A stretch of DNA of 64,000 nucleotides from Cognatishimia sp. MH4019 (GCF_020177595.1 NZ_JAHTBL010000010.1:1-64000); one strand, 5' to 3'. Positions 1-9,606 are shown, counted from the first letter of the stretch. Notes: a model not told the origin generated them from the letters alone. A program made the numbers and translations.

Positions 1-355
1 AAAGCTCAAGCCGATGGACCCAGCCTTTGAGTAAGAGCGCGGTCCTACTTCGGACATCCCAGTAAATTAACGCGATGACGCAAACCAAAGCGTCAGAAAA
101 GAAGAGTTTTTCAACAAAATCGGCTCATGCTGGTCATTCGCCGCGACGATGGAGGCGCAGCCTCCGCCCCCTCCCACATTCGCCACGCCGCAGATTTGCA
201 GGAGCAGGCGGCTTCGCTGTCTGAGCTTCAAATCGCCCCCGATTTTCCAGCTAGGAAACGGGATCAAATGAAACAACCCAAATGTGTCAAGGATGGGGTT
301 CAGGTCAATTTATGACGCAAAGGTCAAAGTCATCTGACGTTCAACAAGAGGGAAG
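1..355. other. Region without a recognisable gene
   Basis: I see no supported gene here. The short open frames on both strands have no family-like motif and no good ribosome-binding site. The only structure noticed is an inverted repeat TGACGC/GCGTCA near 76-95 and a related TGACGCAAA near 313. This could be the 3' flank of the neighbouring tRNA gene or the upstream region of a gene outside the window. Confidence 0.4.
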
Positions 356-432
356 TGGCGCGCTGGGGAGGATTCGAACCCCCGACCCCTTGATTCGTAG
401 TCAAGTACTCTATCCAACTGAGCTACCAGCGC
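356..432 (-). tRNA. tRNA-Arg (anticodon ACG)
   Basis: Read on the minus strand the gene forms a full cloverleaf. The 7-bp acceptor stem pairs GCGCTGG with CCAGCGC, followed by discriminator G and an encoded CCA. The anticodon stem CTTGA/TCAAG closes the loop CTACGAA, giving anticodon ACG, which is read as arginine (ICG after A34 deamination). The T-loop GGTTCGAATCC is canonical. No integrated element lies beside it in this window. Confidence 0.95.
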
Positions 433-483
433 GTGAGGGTGGTCTTTAGATAGGCTCGTCCGTCGATGCAAGCAAGAAATCTG

Positions 484-1884
484 CTATTCTGCGGCGGCAT
501 CCAGCGCAATTTCGGATTTGGGCAAGCGGATCGCGAAACAGGTGCCTGTCTCGTCGGTGCGCTCAAGCGTGACAGAGCCGCCATGGCCCTTGATCAGCTC
601 GGCTGCGATGGCAAGGCCGAGGCCGGAGCCACCTTTGCGCGCGCCGCCCTGGAAAGGCGTAAACAGATGTTCTTTGGCTTTGGGTGGCAGGCCGGGGCCG
701 GTGTCTGTAACGGTGATCCACCAGTCTGTGTCATCCTCATGGGCCGAGATTGCGATCTCACCGGGCTTGCCAGTCGCGATGATGGCTTGGCGGGCGTTGC
801 GCACCAGATTGGCGATCACGCGGTAGAGCTGTTCGGAATCGGCGCGGATGGTCAGACCCAGGGGGACGTCCTCGGCGAAGGAGAGGTCATAGTCGCCTGC
901 AGCAAGGCGTTCGGATTCGATGACATCCTCGACAATCGGGGAGAGCGGGATGCGCGTGAGGGCAGGTGCCGGCTCTTCGGCGCGGCCAAAGGCGAGGGTG
1001 CTTTCGCACAGCGTCACGGCGCGGGTGATCGAATTCACCAGCTTGGGGGCGAGGCGCTTGACGGTCGGGTCCTCGGAGGTCTCGATCCGGTCGGTGAAAA
1101 GCTGGGCACTTGTCAGGATGTTGCGCAAATCATGCGAGACCTTGGCGACGGCTTCGCCCAATTGCGCCAGACGCTCTTTCTGCTTGAGCGCGCTGGTCAG
1201 CTGGGTCTGCATCTTTTGCAACGCCTCTTCGGCCTCGCGCAACTCGGTCACGCCCGCGCTGGGGGTGATAATGCGGCGCGCGTCTTCGGGGGCAGAGGCG
1301 TAGTTCTGCATATGACCGACCACGCCGCGGATGGGTTTCACAAGGAAGCGGCGGACGGTGAGGAACAGCAGGAGTGCGGTGAAGATGGAGATGACGGCAG
1401 ACAGGATCAGGATACGGATGCCGTAGTCGATCAGCGCCATGCGCAGGGGTTGCGTTTCCATCGTCACTTCGATGAGCAGGCCCGCCTCGCGCACGGGCTC
1501 TCCGATCACGCGGATGACTTCGTTTTCAGGGGTCACGAGACGGCGCATGGCGTCTGCGATCAGCCGGGTCGCCATCGGGTCGCGTAGGTCGACGGACATG
1601 GCCACTGGCGAAGGGATGGGCGAGGACAGCACCAACTGGCGGCTTTCATCGCGGCGTAGGACGACGTTGAAGACCTCTGCATTCTTGAGCAGTTCGTATT
1701 CCAGATCGTCGGAGATCATGTCCTCGGCCAAAAGCGCCAGAGAGGCGATCTGTGCACGCTCCAGCCGGTCGAGCAGGTAGTCCTCGCGGAAGCGGGCGAT
1801 GGACGGCACGAAGATCAACACCTCAGCCAGCATCACGAAGACCACTGTGAGGATCAGGAAACGACCTGAAAGGGAATTGAGCAT
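484..1884 (-). CDS. Membrane sensor histidine kinase
   Basis: The 466-residue protein has two transmembrane segments (about 8-29 and 154-177) around a periplasmic sensor region. A HAMP-like linker follows, then a HisKA dimerisation segment with the phospho-acceptor His near 251 in VSHDLRN. The HATPase_c domain carries an N-box (NLVRNARQA), G1 (DTGPGLP) and G2 (GGSGLGLA). It should autophosphorylate in response to an unknown signal. No response regulator gene adjoins it, so it looks like an orphan. It lies 22 bases downstream of the flavin reductase gene on the same strand and may be co-transcribed with it. The sensor region matches nothing I can name. Confidence 0.9.
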   Translation of the reverse strand: MLNSLSGRFLILTVVFVMLAEVLIFVPSIARFREDYLLDRLERAQIASLALLAEDMISDDLEYELLKNAEVFNVVLRRDESRQLVLSSPIPSPVAMSVDLRDPMATRLIADAMRRLVTPENEVIRVIGEPVREAGLLIEVTMETQPLRMALIDYGIRILILSAVISIFTALLLFLTVRRFLVKPIRGVVGHMQNYASAPEDARRIITPSAGVTELREAEEALQKMQTQLTSALKQKERLAQLGEAVAKVSHDLRNILTSAQLFTDRIETSEDPTVKRLAPKLVNSITRAVTLCESTLAFGRAEEPAPALTRIPLSPIVEDVIESERLAAGDYDLSFAEDVPLGLTIRADSEQLYRVIANLVRNARQAIIATGKPGEIAISAHEDDTDWWITVTDTGPGLPPKAKEHLFTPFQGGARKGGSGLGLAIAAELIKGHGGSVTLERTDETGTCFAIRLPKSEIALDAAAE

Positions 1885-1906
1885 CGTGCTGTCCTACTCG
1901 TCCGCG

Positions 1907-3322
1907 TCAGGGCAGCATGCGTTGCACGAACCCGACGATCTTCTTTACCTTATCACTCTCAAAGAGCCTTGGGCTAAAATAGGCACCCGCAGCGCGTTTG
2001 TTAATCTCTGCGATGGTGGGGTAGGGCAGAACGGTGTTGGCAATCGCCGACATCTTGAGGCCATTGGCAATGGCCATAGCCCACATGCCGATGAGTTCCC
2101 CCGCCATGGCGCCCGCGATGGAGGCACCAACGGGTTTGCCTTTGACGACCATGACCTTGATCAGGCCGGTGGTTTTGCCCTCGGCAATCGCGCGGTCGTT
2201 CTCGTGGTATGGGAAGCGGACCACTTCGAGGTTGATGCCGTGTTCCTTCTTGGCTTGCGCCTCGGTCAGGCCGACTTGGGCCAGTTCCGGGTCCGTGTAG
2301 GTGGCCCACGGGATGTGGCTTGTCTTGGCCTTGGCGGGCAGGCCGAACAGGGCCGAGCGGATGACGATCCCCGCGTGATAACCCGCGACATGTGTGAATT
2401 GCAGGCCCCCCGCGGCGTCGCCGATTGCGTAAATCTTTTTGTTGCTGGACTTGAGGTCGGCCCCAACCTTCACGCCGGTGCGGTCATACTCGACGCCCGC
2501 GGCTTCAAGGTTTAGCTTGTCGATATTCACCTTACGGCCCACGGCCATCAGCAGGTGCGAGCCGGTGTAGCTGCCACCCGAGGTGGTGACGGTGATCTTG
2601 CCGTCCTTCTCCGAGACTTCGCTGGCCTGTTCGCCTTCGATAATCTCGATGCCTTCTTCGCGCAGGCGGTCCAGCACGACAGCGGCCATTTCAGGGTCGT
2701 CTTTGCCCATGGCCTTCGCTCCTTCGATCACAGTGACCTGCGATCCCAAGCGACGGTGGGCTTGGGCCATTTCCATGCCAATGGGGCCACCGCCGATGAC
2801 GATCAAATGATCGGGGCGTTCACGCAGATCGAAGAAGTTTTCGTTGGTATAATGCGTGGTCTTGTCGATGCCGGGGATGGGCGGCACGAAGGGGCCTGAC
2901 CCGGTGGCGATGACAAAGCGGCGGGCCTCGATGATGGTGTCGCCGGCTTTGACTTCGGTGGGCGAGACGAACGCGCCAAACTCGCGGATCACGTTGACGC
3001 CGAAGCCTTCGAAGCGCTCTTGGCTGTCGACGGGTTCGATCGTGGCGATCACGTTATGGACGTGGTCTTTGGCTTGCGCATAGTTCACATCGGGGTCCAC
3101 AGGCGTCACACCAAAGGGGGTCTGGTGGCGCATGGCGTGGGCTTGCTTGCCTGCTGCGATCAGGGCCTTGGAGGGGACGCAACCGTAATTCAGGCAGTCG
3201 CCGCCCATCTTGTGGCCTTCCAGCAGGACAACGTCAGCGCCCATCTGGCTGGCACCGGCTGCGACGGACAATCCGCCGGAGCCTGCGCCGATGATGCAGA
3301 TATCGGTTTTGATACGGGACAT
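1907..3322 (-). CDS. FAD/NAD-linked disulfide oxidoreductase (mercuric reductase/Lpd-like)
   Basis: This is a class-I pyridine nucleotide-disulfide oxidoreductase of 471 residues. The N-terminal FAD motif is GAGSGGLSVAAG. The redox-active pair sits in GGDCLNYGCVPSKAL, the NAD-binding motif is VIGGGPIGMEMA, and AIGDAAG is the second FAD contact. The C-terminal dimerisation domain ends the protein. It lacks the C-terminal vicinal cysteines and N-terminal metal-binding domain of true MerA and is not next to 2-oxoacid dehydrogenase genes, so neither MerA nor E3 is assured. It starts three bases after the stop of the TVP38-family gene, which indicates an operon. The likely electron acceptor is unknown. 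Confidence 0.88.
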   Translation of the reverse strand: MSRIKTDICIIGAGSGGLSVAAGASQMGADVVLLEGHKMGGDCLNYGCVPSKALIAAGKQAHAMRHQTPFGVTPVDPDVNYAQAKDHVHNVIATIEPVDSQERFEGFGVNVIREFGAFVSPTEVKAGDTIIEARRFVIATGSGPFVPPIPGIDKTTHYTNENFFDLRERPDHLIVIGGGPIGMEMAQAHRRLGSQVTVIEGAKAMGKDDPEMAAVVLDRLREEGIEIIEGEQASEVSEKDGKITVTTSGGSYTGSHLLMAVGRKVNIDKLNLEAAGVEYDRTGVKVGADLKSSNKKIYAIGDAAGGLQFTHVAGYHAGIVIRSALFGLPAKAKTSHIPWATYTDPELAQVGLTEAQAKKEHGINLEVVRFPYHENDRAIAEGKTTGLIKVMVVKGKPVGASIAGAMAGELIGMWAMAIANGLKMSAIANTVLPYPTIAEINKRAAGAYFSPRLFESDKVKKIVGFVQRMLP

Positions 3323-3325
3323 GGG

Positions 3326-4063
3326 TTACAGGCCTTTCTTGCCGCGAATGGCTTTGATCGCGATGGGCAGAGCGGCAAGAACACACAGGCCGATGATCGG
3401 GAACAGGATATGGGGTTCAAAGATGATGCCGAGGTTCGGGGTCTCACCACGCTCGAACACTTCGCCAAGGCCAGCGCCGACCGAGGTATAGACGACTGCG
3501 CCGGGGATAATCCCGAGGAAGGTCGAGATGGCAAAGCGCGACAGCGGCACACCGACGAGGGCAGGCACAAGGTTTGCCACGAAGAAGGGGACAGCCGGGA
3601 CGAGGCGGATCAGGAAGAGCATCGACCACTGGTTTTCGTCGATTCCGTCTTTGATCTTCTTCACAGCGCCTTCCGAGCTTTCCATCTTGGCGGCCAGTTT
3701 CTCTCCAAGACCCCAGCGGGCAGCGAGGAAGATGGCGATGGCACCGATCGTGGCGCCGGTGACGTTGAAGAGCGCGCCGGGAAAAGTGGCAAACAGAAAA
3801 CCGCCCGTCAGCGTGGCGATGGTGGCGCCGGGCAGCGAGAAGGCGACGATCACGATATAGGCGGCGATGAAGGCCAGAACGGTGATCAGATAGTTATTGT
3901 CGCGGAAGCTAATGAGTGCCTCGCGATTTTCGCGCAATGTCTCGAAGGTCAGGTAATCACGTAGAAAATACGCGCCGAGCACGGCAACGATACCGATGAT
4001 GATAAGCGGCAGCTTGGAAGCAAGGCCGCCCTTCGCGGGGGGGCTGGAGGCTTGGTCGGTCAT
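3326..4063 (-). CDS. TVP38/TMEM64 (SNARE-associated/DedA-like) membrane protein
   Basis: A 245-residue integral membrane protein of the TVP38/TMEM64 family. It has an N-terminal anchor (about residues 18-35), a central re-entrant-type stretch rich in Gly and Pro (LPGATIATLTGGFLF) and the family segment LIRLVPAVPFFVANLVPAL. The C-terminal helix ends in basic residues. Members are inner-membrane proteins linked to lipid scrambling and membrane homeostasis. I chose the ATG giving MTDQASSP because AAGGA lies 10 bases upstream; a longer frame reaches far upstream but has no ribosome-binding site and no membrane features. It is first gene of an operon with the flavin reductase. Confidence 0.85.
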   Translation of the reverse strand: MTDQASSPPAKGGLASKLPLIIIGIVAVLGAYFLRDYLTFETLRENREALISFRDNNYLITVLAFIAAYIVIVAFSLPGATIATLTGGFLFATFPGALFNVTGATIGAIAIFLAARWGLGEKLAAKMESSEGAVKKIKDGIDENQWSMLFLIRLVPAVPFFVANLVPALVGVPLSRFAISTFLGIIPGAVVYTSVGAGLGEVFERGETPNLGIIFEPHILFPIIGLCVLAALPIAIKAIRGKKGL

Positions 4064-4271
4064 GGGTTTGTGGTCCTTGGGGGGCATGAGGAGGGTCCGG
4101 GTTTGTGCGTTGGAGTGAACATGCGCTCGGCGCGGGTTTTGCGCTACCGGCCTCACGCCGCATTGATGTTTTGGGGCAGTTGTTACAGGTTTCCCCCTGT
4201 TTCGATCACAAACTGAAACATTTGAGGTCAAATGAGCCGCAGGTTTGTTGCAAAAACCGGTCTCAGCCCCT

Positions 4272-4300
4272 TTGACATATCTATAGACCCCTTCTATACG
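4272..4300 (+). promoter_or_regulatory. Likely sigma-70 promoter of the rpmH operon
   Basis: TTGACA at 4272-4277 is followed after 17 bases by TATACG at 4295-4300. The predicted start is about 65 bases before the rpmH ATG, and no other plus-strand gene lies between. An AGAAAGAG stretch just before the ATG serves as ribosome-binding site. Confidence 0.6.
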
Positions 4301-4370
4301 CAGGGCTTCGAATTCACGGGGTAGCCGAATCCTGACCGCAGGGGCCACCTTCTTAACTGGAGAAAGAGCG

Positions 4371-4505
4371 ATGAAACGCACTTTTCAACCGTCCAATCTG
4401 GTCCGCAAGCGTCGCCACGGCTTCCGTGCGCGCATGGCAACCAAAGCTGGCCGCAAAATCCTCAACGCCCGCCGCGCCAAAGGCCGGAAGTCGCTGAGCG
4501 CATAA
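4371..4505 (+). CDS. rpmH: 50S ribosomal protein L34
   Basis: A 44-residue, very basic protein that begins [18 protein letters not shown] and contains the family's [21 protein letters not shown] region. L34 sits in the large ribosomal subunit. Its length is typical for the family. It precedes rnpA and yidD as in almost all bacteria, which confirms the call. Confidence 0.98.
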   Translation: MKRTFQPSNLVRKRRHGFRARMATKAGRKILNARRAKGRKSLSA

Positions 4506-4517
4506 GCGGTCGGGCTG

Positions 4518-4922
4518 GTGATGTCACCGCCTGAGATAATGAAGACTGACACCGCCGGGGTGGAAACACCCGCGGCGGTTTCCGTTTGTCTGGAGGTTTT
4601 GCGCAATCGCGCCGACTTCCTGCTGGCCGCCAAAGCGCGGCGTCAGGGCACCAAGGGGATGATGGTGCAGGGGCGTCGGCGCGGGGGCGAGGGGATCCGC
4701 GTCGGCTTCACCTGTTCCAAGAAGGTCGGCAACGCTGTGGCGCGCAATCGCGCCAAGCGGCGGCTGCGCGAAGTGGCGCGACTGGTTTTGCCAGAACATG
4801 GGCGCTGTGGTTGGGATTACGTTCTGATTGGCCGGTTCGAGGCGACAGCCTCCCGCGATTTCATCGATCTGCAGAACGATTTGATTTACGCGCTCCGTAA
4901 AGTCCATGGAGAGGACCGATGA
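4518..4922 (+). CDS. rnpA: Ribonuclease P protein component
   Basis: Protein subunit of RNase P, which removes 5' leaders from tRNA precursors. The RNR signature is present as [15 protein letters not shown] (about residues 75-89), with the [11 protein letters not shown] strand before it. The frame opens with GTG followed directly by ATG at 4521, and an internal ATG at 4539 is also possible; the exact start is uncertain. The 3' end overlaps the yidD start by four bases. Confidence 0.95.
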   Translation: MMSPPEIMKTDTAGVETPAAVSVCLEVLRNRADFLLAAKARRQGTKGMMVQGRRRGGEGIRVGFTCSKKVGNAVARNRAKRRLREVARLVLPEHGRCGWDYVLIGRFEATASRDFIDLQNDLIYALRKVHGEDR

Positions 4923-5149
4923 CCCCTCTGGCATGGGTGTTCTCATTGCCCATTCGCGCCTACCGCGCGGTCTTCTCCCCGATTGTGGGGCACAATTGCC
5001 GGTATCAGCCGACCTGCAGTGCCTATGCGTTGGAAGCGTTACGAGTGCATGGCGGGCTCAAAGGCGGATGGCTCACACTACGCCGGATCGGGCGGTGTCA
5101 TCCGTGGGGCGGCATGGGCTATGATCCCGTCCCTGACAAAGACGACTAG
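4919..5149 (+). CDS. yidD: Membrane protein insertion efficiency factor YidD
   Basis: A 76-residue protein with the YidD signature: an amphipathic N-terminus ([14 protein letters not shown]), then [15 protein letters not shown] and the [12 protein letters not shown] tail. The family sits at the inner membrane and helps YidC-dependent insertion. It overlaps rnpA by four bases (ATGA), so the two are translationally coupled. In this genome yidC lies 2.6 kb downstream, separated by ttcA and an EAL gene. Confidence 0.95.
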   Translation: MTPLAWVFSLPIRAYRAVFSPIVGHNCRYQPTCSAYALEALRVHGGLKGGWLTLRRIGRCHPWGGMGYDPVPDKDD

Positions 5150-5182
5150 GCAGGGCGTGCGCGTCATGGCATATCGCGGCCC

Positions 5183-6052
5183 ATGTTAGATGACGCTGAC
5201 GATATTCACCCGCTTTTTGCAGGTGCGCCCCGAACCACCGAGTTCAAGAAGCTGCGCAAGCGGATCGTACGCTATGCTCGCGAGGCGATAGAGCAGTATG
5301 GCATGATCGAGCGCGATGCGCGCTGGCTTGTATGCCTCTCGGGCGGCAAGGACAGCTATACGCTGCTGGCCGTGCTGCATGAATTAAAATGGCGGGGATT
5401 GCTGCCCGTTGATCTTCTGGCTTGCAATCTGGATCAGGGACAGCCGGGGTTCCCGGCGACGGTTCTGCCTGCATTTCTAGAGAAAATGGGCGTGCCGCAC
5501 CGGATTGAATATCAGGACACCTATTCGATTGTAGTCGACAAGGTGCCTGCCGGGCGGACCTATTGCGCACTGTGTTCGCGGCTGCGGCGGGGTAATCTTT
5601 ATCGCATCGCGCGGGAGGAAGGGTGTTCGGCCGTGGTGCTGGGACATCACCGCGACGATATTCTTGAGACGTTCTTTATGAACCTCTTTCACGGCGGGCG
5701 TCTCGCGACGATGCCGCCCAAACTGGTCAACGAGGAAGGCGATCTGTTTGTCTATCGCCCGCTGGCCCATGTGGCCGAGGCCGATTGCGAGAAATTTGCA
5801 ACCGCGATGAACTATCCGATCATCCCCTGTGACCTGTGTGGCTCGCAAGATGGTCTGCAGCGTCAGCAGGTCAAAGCGATTCTGGATGGCTGGGAAGCCA
5901 ACAGCCCCGGACGCCGTCAGGTCATGTTTCGCGCGTTGATGAACGCGCGACCGTCCCATCTGCTGGACCCCAAGCTCTTTGATTTCGCGGGGCTTTCTCG
6001 GGATACCGGTGAAATTGAAGATAATTTGAGCGATATTCCCAAGCTGCGTTAA
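5183..6052 (+). CDS. ttcA: tRNA 2-thiocytidine(32) synthetase TtcA
   Basis: This PP-loop ATPase is predicted to thiolate C32 of tRNA. The N-type pyrophosphatase motif is [10 protein letters not shown] near residue 50. Two CxxC pairs ([11 protein letters not shown] and [10 protein letters not shown]), expected to ligate the iron-sulfur cluster, are both present, as is [19 protein letters not shown]. The length of 289 residues matches the family. It starts 33 bases after yidD, so it probably belongs to the same transcript. Confidence 0.93.
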   Translation: MLDDADDIHPLFAGAPRTTEFKKLRKRIVRYAREAIEQYGMIERDARWLVCLSGGKDSYTLLAVLHELKWRGLLPVDLLACNLDQGQPGFPATVLPAFLEKMGVPHRIEYQDTYSIVVDKVPAGRTYCALCSRLRRGNLYRIAREEGCSAVVLGHHRDDILETFFMNLFHGGRLATMPPKLVNEEGDLFVYRPLAHVAEADCEKFATAMNYPIIPCDLCGSQDGLQRQQVKAILDGWEANSPGRRQVMFRALMNARPSHLLDPKLFDFAGLSRDTGEIEDNLSDIPKLR

Positions 6053-6118
6053 CCGCTCACTGACGATCCTTTCCTAGCGTGTGTGCAATAGGCGCTCATG
6101 GGTGCGGAAAGGAACAGG

Positions 6119-7651
6119 ATGTCGGATGGTTATGGTGCAGGGCGCGGCACGGCGCAGCGGCTGAAAAGGGCCCTTTCTGGGGTTCATATGTTGGCTTTTG
6201 TGCCTGCGTTTACGCTTGCCGCCTTCTGGTTTGGCGGTGAAACGGCCCTTGTTGTGGCTGCGTTGCTTTATCCGCTGGTCTTGATGATCCTGCGCGGGCC
6301 GACATCCGCTGCTGAGACGGCATCGCATGATCCCGCAAAAGACAGCTCATCGCGCGCAGGTCTTTTACGCGCTCTGGACAAGATGCTGGCAGATGCCGCG
6401 AACAAACAGACAGCTGTTTTTGTGCTGTGTTTCGATGATTTTCGCGCCCTCTCGGACCGCTTGGGTGCAGAGCGTCGCGCAGATCTTTCGCGCCGCATCA
6501 TGGACCGGTTGGCTGCCACGTTGCGTGCCGACGATATGCTGGTGCCATTGGATGAGGCACGCTGCGCAATCGCGCTAAGCCCGGTACGCGTTTTTGATCT
6601 GGAATTGGCGATCCAGTTTGCGGTTCGTTTGCAATCCGCCTTGGAAGAACCGTTTTCGGTAGATGCGGGCTATGTCTATGTCAGCACCTCCATCGGCTTT
6701 TGTACCGAGGCGCGCATGCCCCGCCGCAATGCCAAGGAGTTTCTGGATGCCGCTGAGCGCGCGGGCGCGGATGCGGCGCTTCACGGGCCTTCTGCAATCC
6801 GCGCATTCACCAGCGATATGCAAGCGGTGCTGCGCGACCATCATGAACTGGCCGATGAGGTTGGGGCTGCGCTTGAAAACGGTCAGATCACAGCGTGGTT
6901 TCAACCACAGATTAACACCAGCACCGGGCATGTGTCGGGCTTTGAGGTTTTGGTCCGCTGGCATCACCCTAAGCGCGGGATCATCGCGCCGGGTCTGTTT
7001 TTGCCAGCGATTGCGCAGGCTGGCCTTTTGGAGCGGCTGGGCGAAGTGATGCTGTTTCAGGCGCTCACCGCTTTGCAAAGCTGGGATCAGGCCGGCTACA
7101 CCGTGCCCTCAATCGGCGTGAACTTTTCGCAAGATGAACTGGGCAATCCGAAATTGATCGACAAGATCAAATGGGAACTGGACCGGTTCGAGATTGATCC
7201 GCCCCGTCTGAGCGTCGAAATCCTTGAAACGGTTGTCACGCAATCCGATGATGATGTCGTCACCCGCAACATTGCAGCACTGGCGCAGCTGGGATGTGGG
7301 ATTGATCTGGATGATTTTGGCACAGGTCATGCGTCCATCTCCAGCATCCGCCGATTTGATGTGAGCCGCATCAAGATCGATCGTTCTTTCGTGATGCAGG
7401 TGGATCGCGACGAGGCGCAGCAAAAGATGATTGGCGCAATCCTGTCGATGGCGGACCGGCTTGGTCTTGAGACCCTGGCCGAAGGGGTAGAGACCATTGG
7501 AGAGCACGCAATGCTTGCGCAATTGGGCTGTGATCACATTCAAGGCTTTGGCCTTGCCCGACCGATGCCTTTTGAAAAGACAGGTCCATGGATGGACAGC
7601 CATCTTGAGAAGATCGGCCCGCAGGTGCAGCTCGGACTGCGCCGCGGATAA
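6119..7651 (+). CDS. EAL-domain cyclic-di-GMP phosphodiesterase with degenerate GGDEF
   Basis: The 510-residue protein has two N-terminal membrane segments (about residues 20-60) and a GGDEF-like domain. The GGDEF loop there is replaced by LDEARCAIAL, so cyclase activity is unlikely. The EAL domain begins near residue 255, with EVL replacing EAL in FEVLVRWHHP. It keeps GVNFSQDEL, VEILE, DDFGTGHAS and KIDRSFV, so the metal ligands look intact and hydrolysis of c-di-GMP is plausible. I chose the ATG preceded by AAGGAACAGG; an ATG 21 bases upstream lacks such a site. It is an insertion between ttcA and yidC compared with the usual order. Confidence 0.88.
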   Translation: MSDGYGAGRGTAQRLKRALSGVHMLAFVPAFTLAAFWFGGETALVVAALLYPLVLMILRGPTSAAETASHDPAKDSSSRAGLLRALDKMLADAANKQTAVFVLCFDDFRALSDRLGAERRADLSRRIMDRLAATLRADDMLVPLDEARCAIALSPVRVFDLELAIQFAVRLQSALEEPFSVDAGYVYVSTSIGFCTEARMPRRNAKEFLDAAERAGADAALHGPSAIRAFTSDMQAVLRDHHELADEVGAALENGQITAWFQPQINTSTGHVSGFEVLVRWHHPKRGIIAPGLFLPAIAQAGLLERLGEVMLFQALTALQSWDQAGYTVPSIGVNFSQDELGNPKLIDKIKWELDRFEIDPPRLSVEILETVVTQSDDDVVTRNIAALAQLGCGIDLDDFGTGHASISSIRRFDVSRIKIDRSFVMQVDRDEAQQKMIGAILSMADRLGLETLAEGVETIGEHAMLAQLGCDHIQGFGLARPMPFEKTGPWMDSHLEKIGPQVQLGLRRG

Positions 7652-7779
7652 TCGACAAAAGCAAATCAGGTCGATCTCCTGCGCCTTTCCCCCGCAGAAC
7701 GCCCGAAACCGCTTGACCTTTCAGCGCGTGTTCTGTTGAACCTGCCCAATCTCAAAAGCCGATGGGTAGGCCTTCTTTC

Positions 7780-9606
7780 ATGGACGAAAACAACAAGAAC
7801 CTCATTCTTGCGACGGCACTAAGCCTAATCGTTCTGCTTGTGTGGATGTATTTCTTTCCGCCGCCTGAGCCGCCTGCCCCAACAGAGGTCGCGCCGACAA
7901 CAGAAGTTGCGCCAGCAGCCCCGGCAACCGGTGTCGCCTCAACGCCCACTCAGGCCCCGGCGCCCGCGGGAACAGCAGCGCAAACCAATGCCGCTCCGGT
8001 GGAAGAGGATGCCCCGCGTGTCGCGATCGAAACGCCCCGTTACAATGGCTCACTTTCGCTGTTGGGTGGCCGGATCGACACGCTTGATCTGATCGACTAC
8101 CGCGAGACGCTTGAGCCCGAAAGCGATCTGGTGACTTTGCTGTCGCCTGTGGGGTCCGACAATGCGTATTACGCCCTTTATGGGTGGGCCGCCGGCGCGG
8201 GTGTGAGCCCTGAAAACGTGCCAGGCCCCAATACGCTTTGGGCAGTCGAAAGTGGCGAAACGCTTGGCCCTGACAGCCCGGTTATGCTGGTTTGGGAAAA
8301 CGGTTCTGGCCTGACTTTCCGCCGCGAGATCGCTGTCGACAGTGATTACATGTTTACGGTCACGCAGACTGTCACCAACACCGGCGATGCCGCTGCCACG
8401 ATGGCACCTTACGGCATTATCGCGCGGCATGGCGAACCGCAGGATTTGTCGGGCTTCTTCATCATCCATGAAGGTGTCGTGCGCAAATCCGACGGCGAGC
8501 TTCAGGAAATCGACTACAACGATATGCCCGATCTGGAGTACTCCGAACGTCTTGGCGCGCGCGCGGAAATTCAGGAAGTGACTGAAAGCGGCTGGGTCGG
8601 GTTCACCGATCATTATTGGATGACAACGCTGATCCCTGCGCCTGGCACACCGTTCCGCTCGATCGCGAAATACGACGCACGGCGCGATATCTACCAAACC
8701 GACGCTGTGCTTGCCACGCAAACGGTCGCGCCCGGTGCCACGATCAGCGCCACCACCCAGCTTTTCGCGGGTGCCAAGGAATGGGAGACTATCCGCGCCT
8801 ATCAGAACGAAGGCGGGATCGAGCGTTTTCTGGATAGTATCGACTGGGGTTGGTTCTTCTTCCTGACCAAACCGATTTTCGCGGTTCTGCATTGGCTGAA
8901 CGCGCTGATCGGAAACATGGGCTGGGCGATCATCGGGCTGACGCTGATCATCAAGGCGATCCTGCTGCCGCTGGCTTACAAGTCCTACGTCTCGATGGCG
9001 AAGATGAAAGAGCTTCAGCCCGAGATGGAGAAGCTCAAAGAGCGCGCGGGCGACGACAAGCAGAAAATGCAGATGGAGATGATGAAGCTCTACAAGGATA
9101 ATAAGGTAAACCCGGCCTCGGGTTGCCTGCCAATCCTCATGCAGATCCCGATCTTCTTCTCGCTCTACAAGGTGATTTTCGTCACGATCGAATTGCGCCA
9201 CGCGCCGTGGGTCGGCTGGATTCAGGACCTTTCGGCACCCGATCCCTCGTCGATCCTGAACCTTTTTGGCCTTTTCCCATGGGATACGCCGGACCCCGGA
9301 TCAATCTTCTTCATCTTCTCCTTGGGCGTGCTGCCGATCATCCTCGGCATTTCGATGTGGCTTCAGCAAAAACTGAATCCCGCGCCCACCGATCCCACAC
9401 AGGCGATGATTTTTGCGTGGCTGCCTTGGGTCTTCATGTTCATGTTGGGCAGCTTTGCCAGCGGTCTGGTGATCTACTGGATTGCGAACAACCTGATCAC
9501 GTTCAGCCAGCAATACGCGATTATGCGCTCGCAAGGGTATAAACCGGACGTGTTTGGCAACATCAAATCCGGGTTCAAGAAGACCCCGAAAGACAGCACA
9601 GACTGA
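7780..9606 (+). CDS. yidC: Membrane protein insertase YidC
   Basis: The 608-residue insertase begins MDENNKNLILATAL, as in other alphaproteobacteria. It has one N-terminal transmembrane helix, a Pro/Ala-rich linker (about 30-75) and the periplasmic beta-sandwich domain. The conserved 60KD_IMP core follows from about residue 355, with WAIIGLTLIIKAILLPLA, SGCLPILMQIPIFFSLYKV and the last helices. It inserts membrane proteins alone or with SecYEG. An ATG 18 bases upstream is in frame but adds residues not typical of the family. The stop overlaps the next start (TGATG). Confidence 0.97.
   Translation: MDENNKNLILATALSLIVLLVWMYFFPPPEPPAPTEVAPTTEVAPAAPATGVASTPTQAPAPAGTAAQTNAAPVEEDAPRVAIETPRYNGSLSLLGGRIDTLDLIDYRETLEPESDLVTLLSPVGSDNAYYALYGWAAGAGVSPENVPGPNTLWAVESGETLGPDSPVMLVWENGSGLTFRREIAVDSDYMFTVTQTVTNTGDAAATMAPYGIIARHGEPQDLSGFFIIHEGVVRKSDGELQEIDYNDMPDLEYSERLGARAEIQEVTESGWVGFTDHYWMTTLIPAPGTPFRSIAKYDARRDIYQTDAVLATQTVAPGATISATTQLFAGAKEWETIRAYQNEGGIERFLDSIDWGWFFFLTKPIFAVLHWLNALIGNMGWAIIGLTLIIKAILLPLAYKSYVSMAKMKELQPEMEKLKERAGDDKQKMQMEMMKLYKDNKVNPASGCLPILMQIPIFFSLYKVIFVTIELRHAPWVGWIQDLSAPDPSSILNLFGLFPWDTPDPGSIFFIFSLGVLPIILGISMWLQQKLNPAPTDPTQAMIFAWLPWVFMFMLGSFASGLVIYWIANNLITFSQQYAIMRSQGYKPDVFGNIKSGFKKTPKDSTD

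Noticed and set aside
356-432. tRNA gene as the attachment site of the element
   Set aside because: The tRNA-Arg is 49 kb from the integrase and no partial tRNA copy is seen near 49350.
466-1587. 373-residue open frame on the plus strand opposite the sensor kinase
   Set aside because: Low-complexity Gly/Asp/Arg composition typical of antisense frames in GC-rich DNA; the kinase on the other strand has every expected motif.
1907-3322. Mercuric reductase (merA)
   Set aside because: The C-terminal vicinal cysteines, metal-binding N-terminus and other mer genes are missing.
3020-3964. 314-residue plus-strand open frame over the flavin reductase and TVP38 genes
   Set aside because: It spans the junction of two well-supported minus-strand genes and shows no domain.
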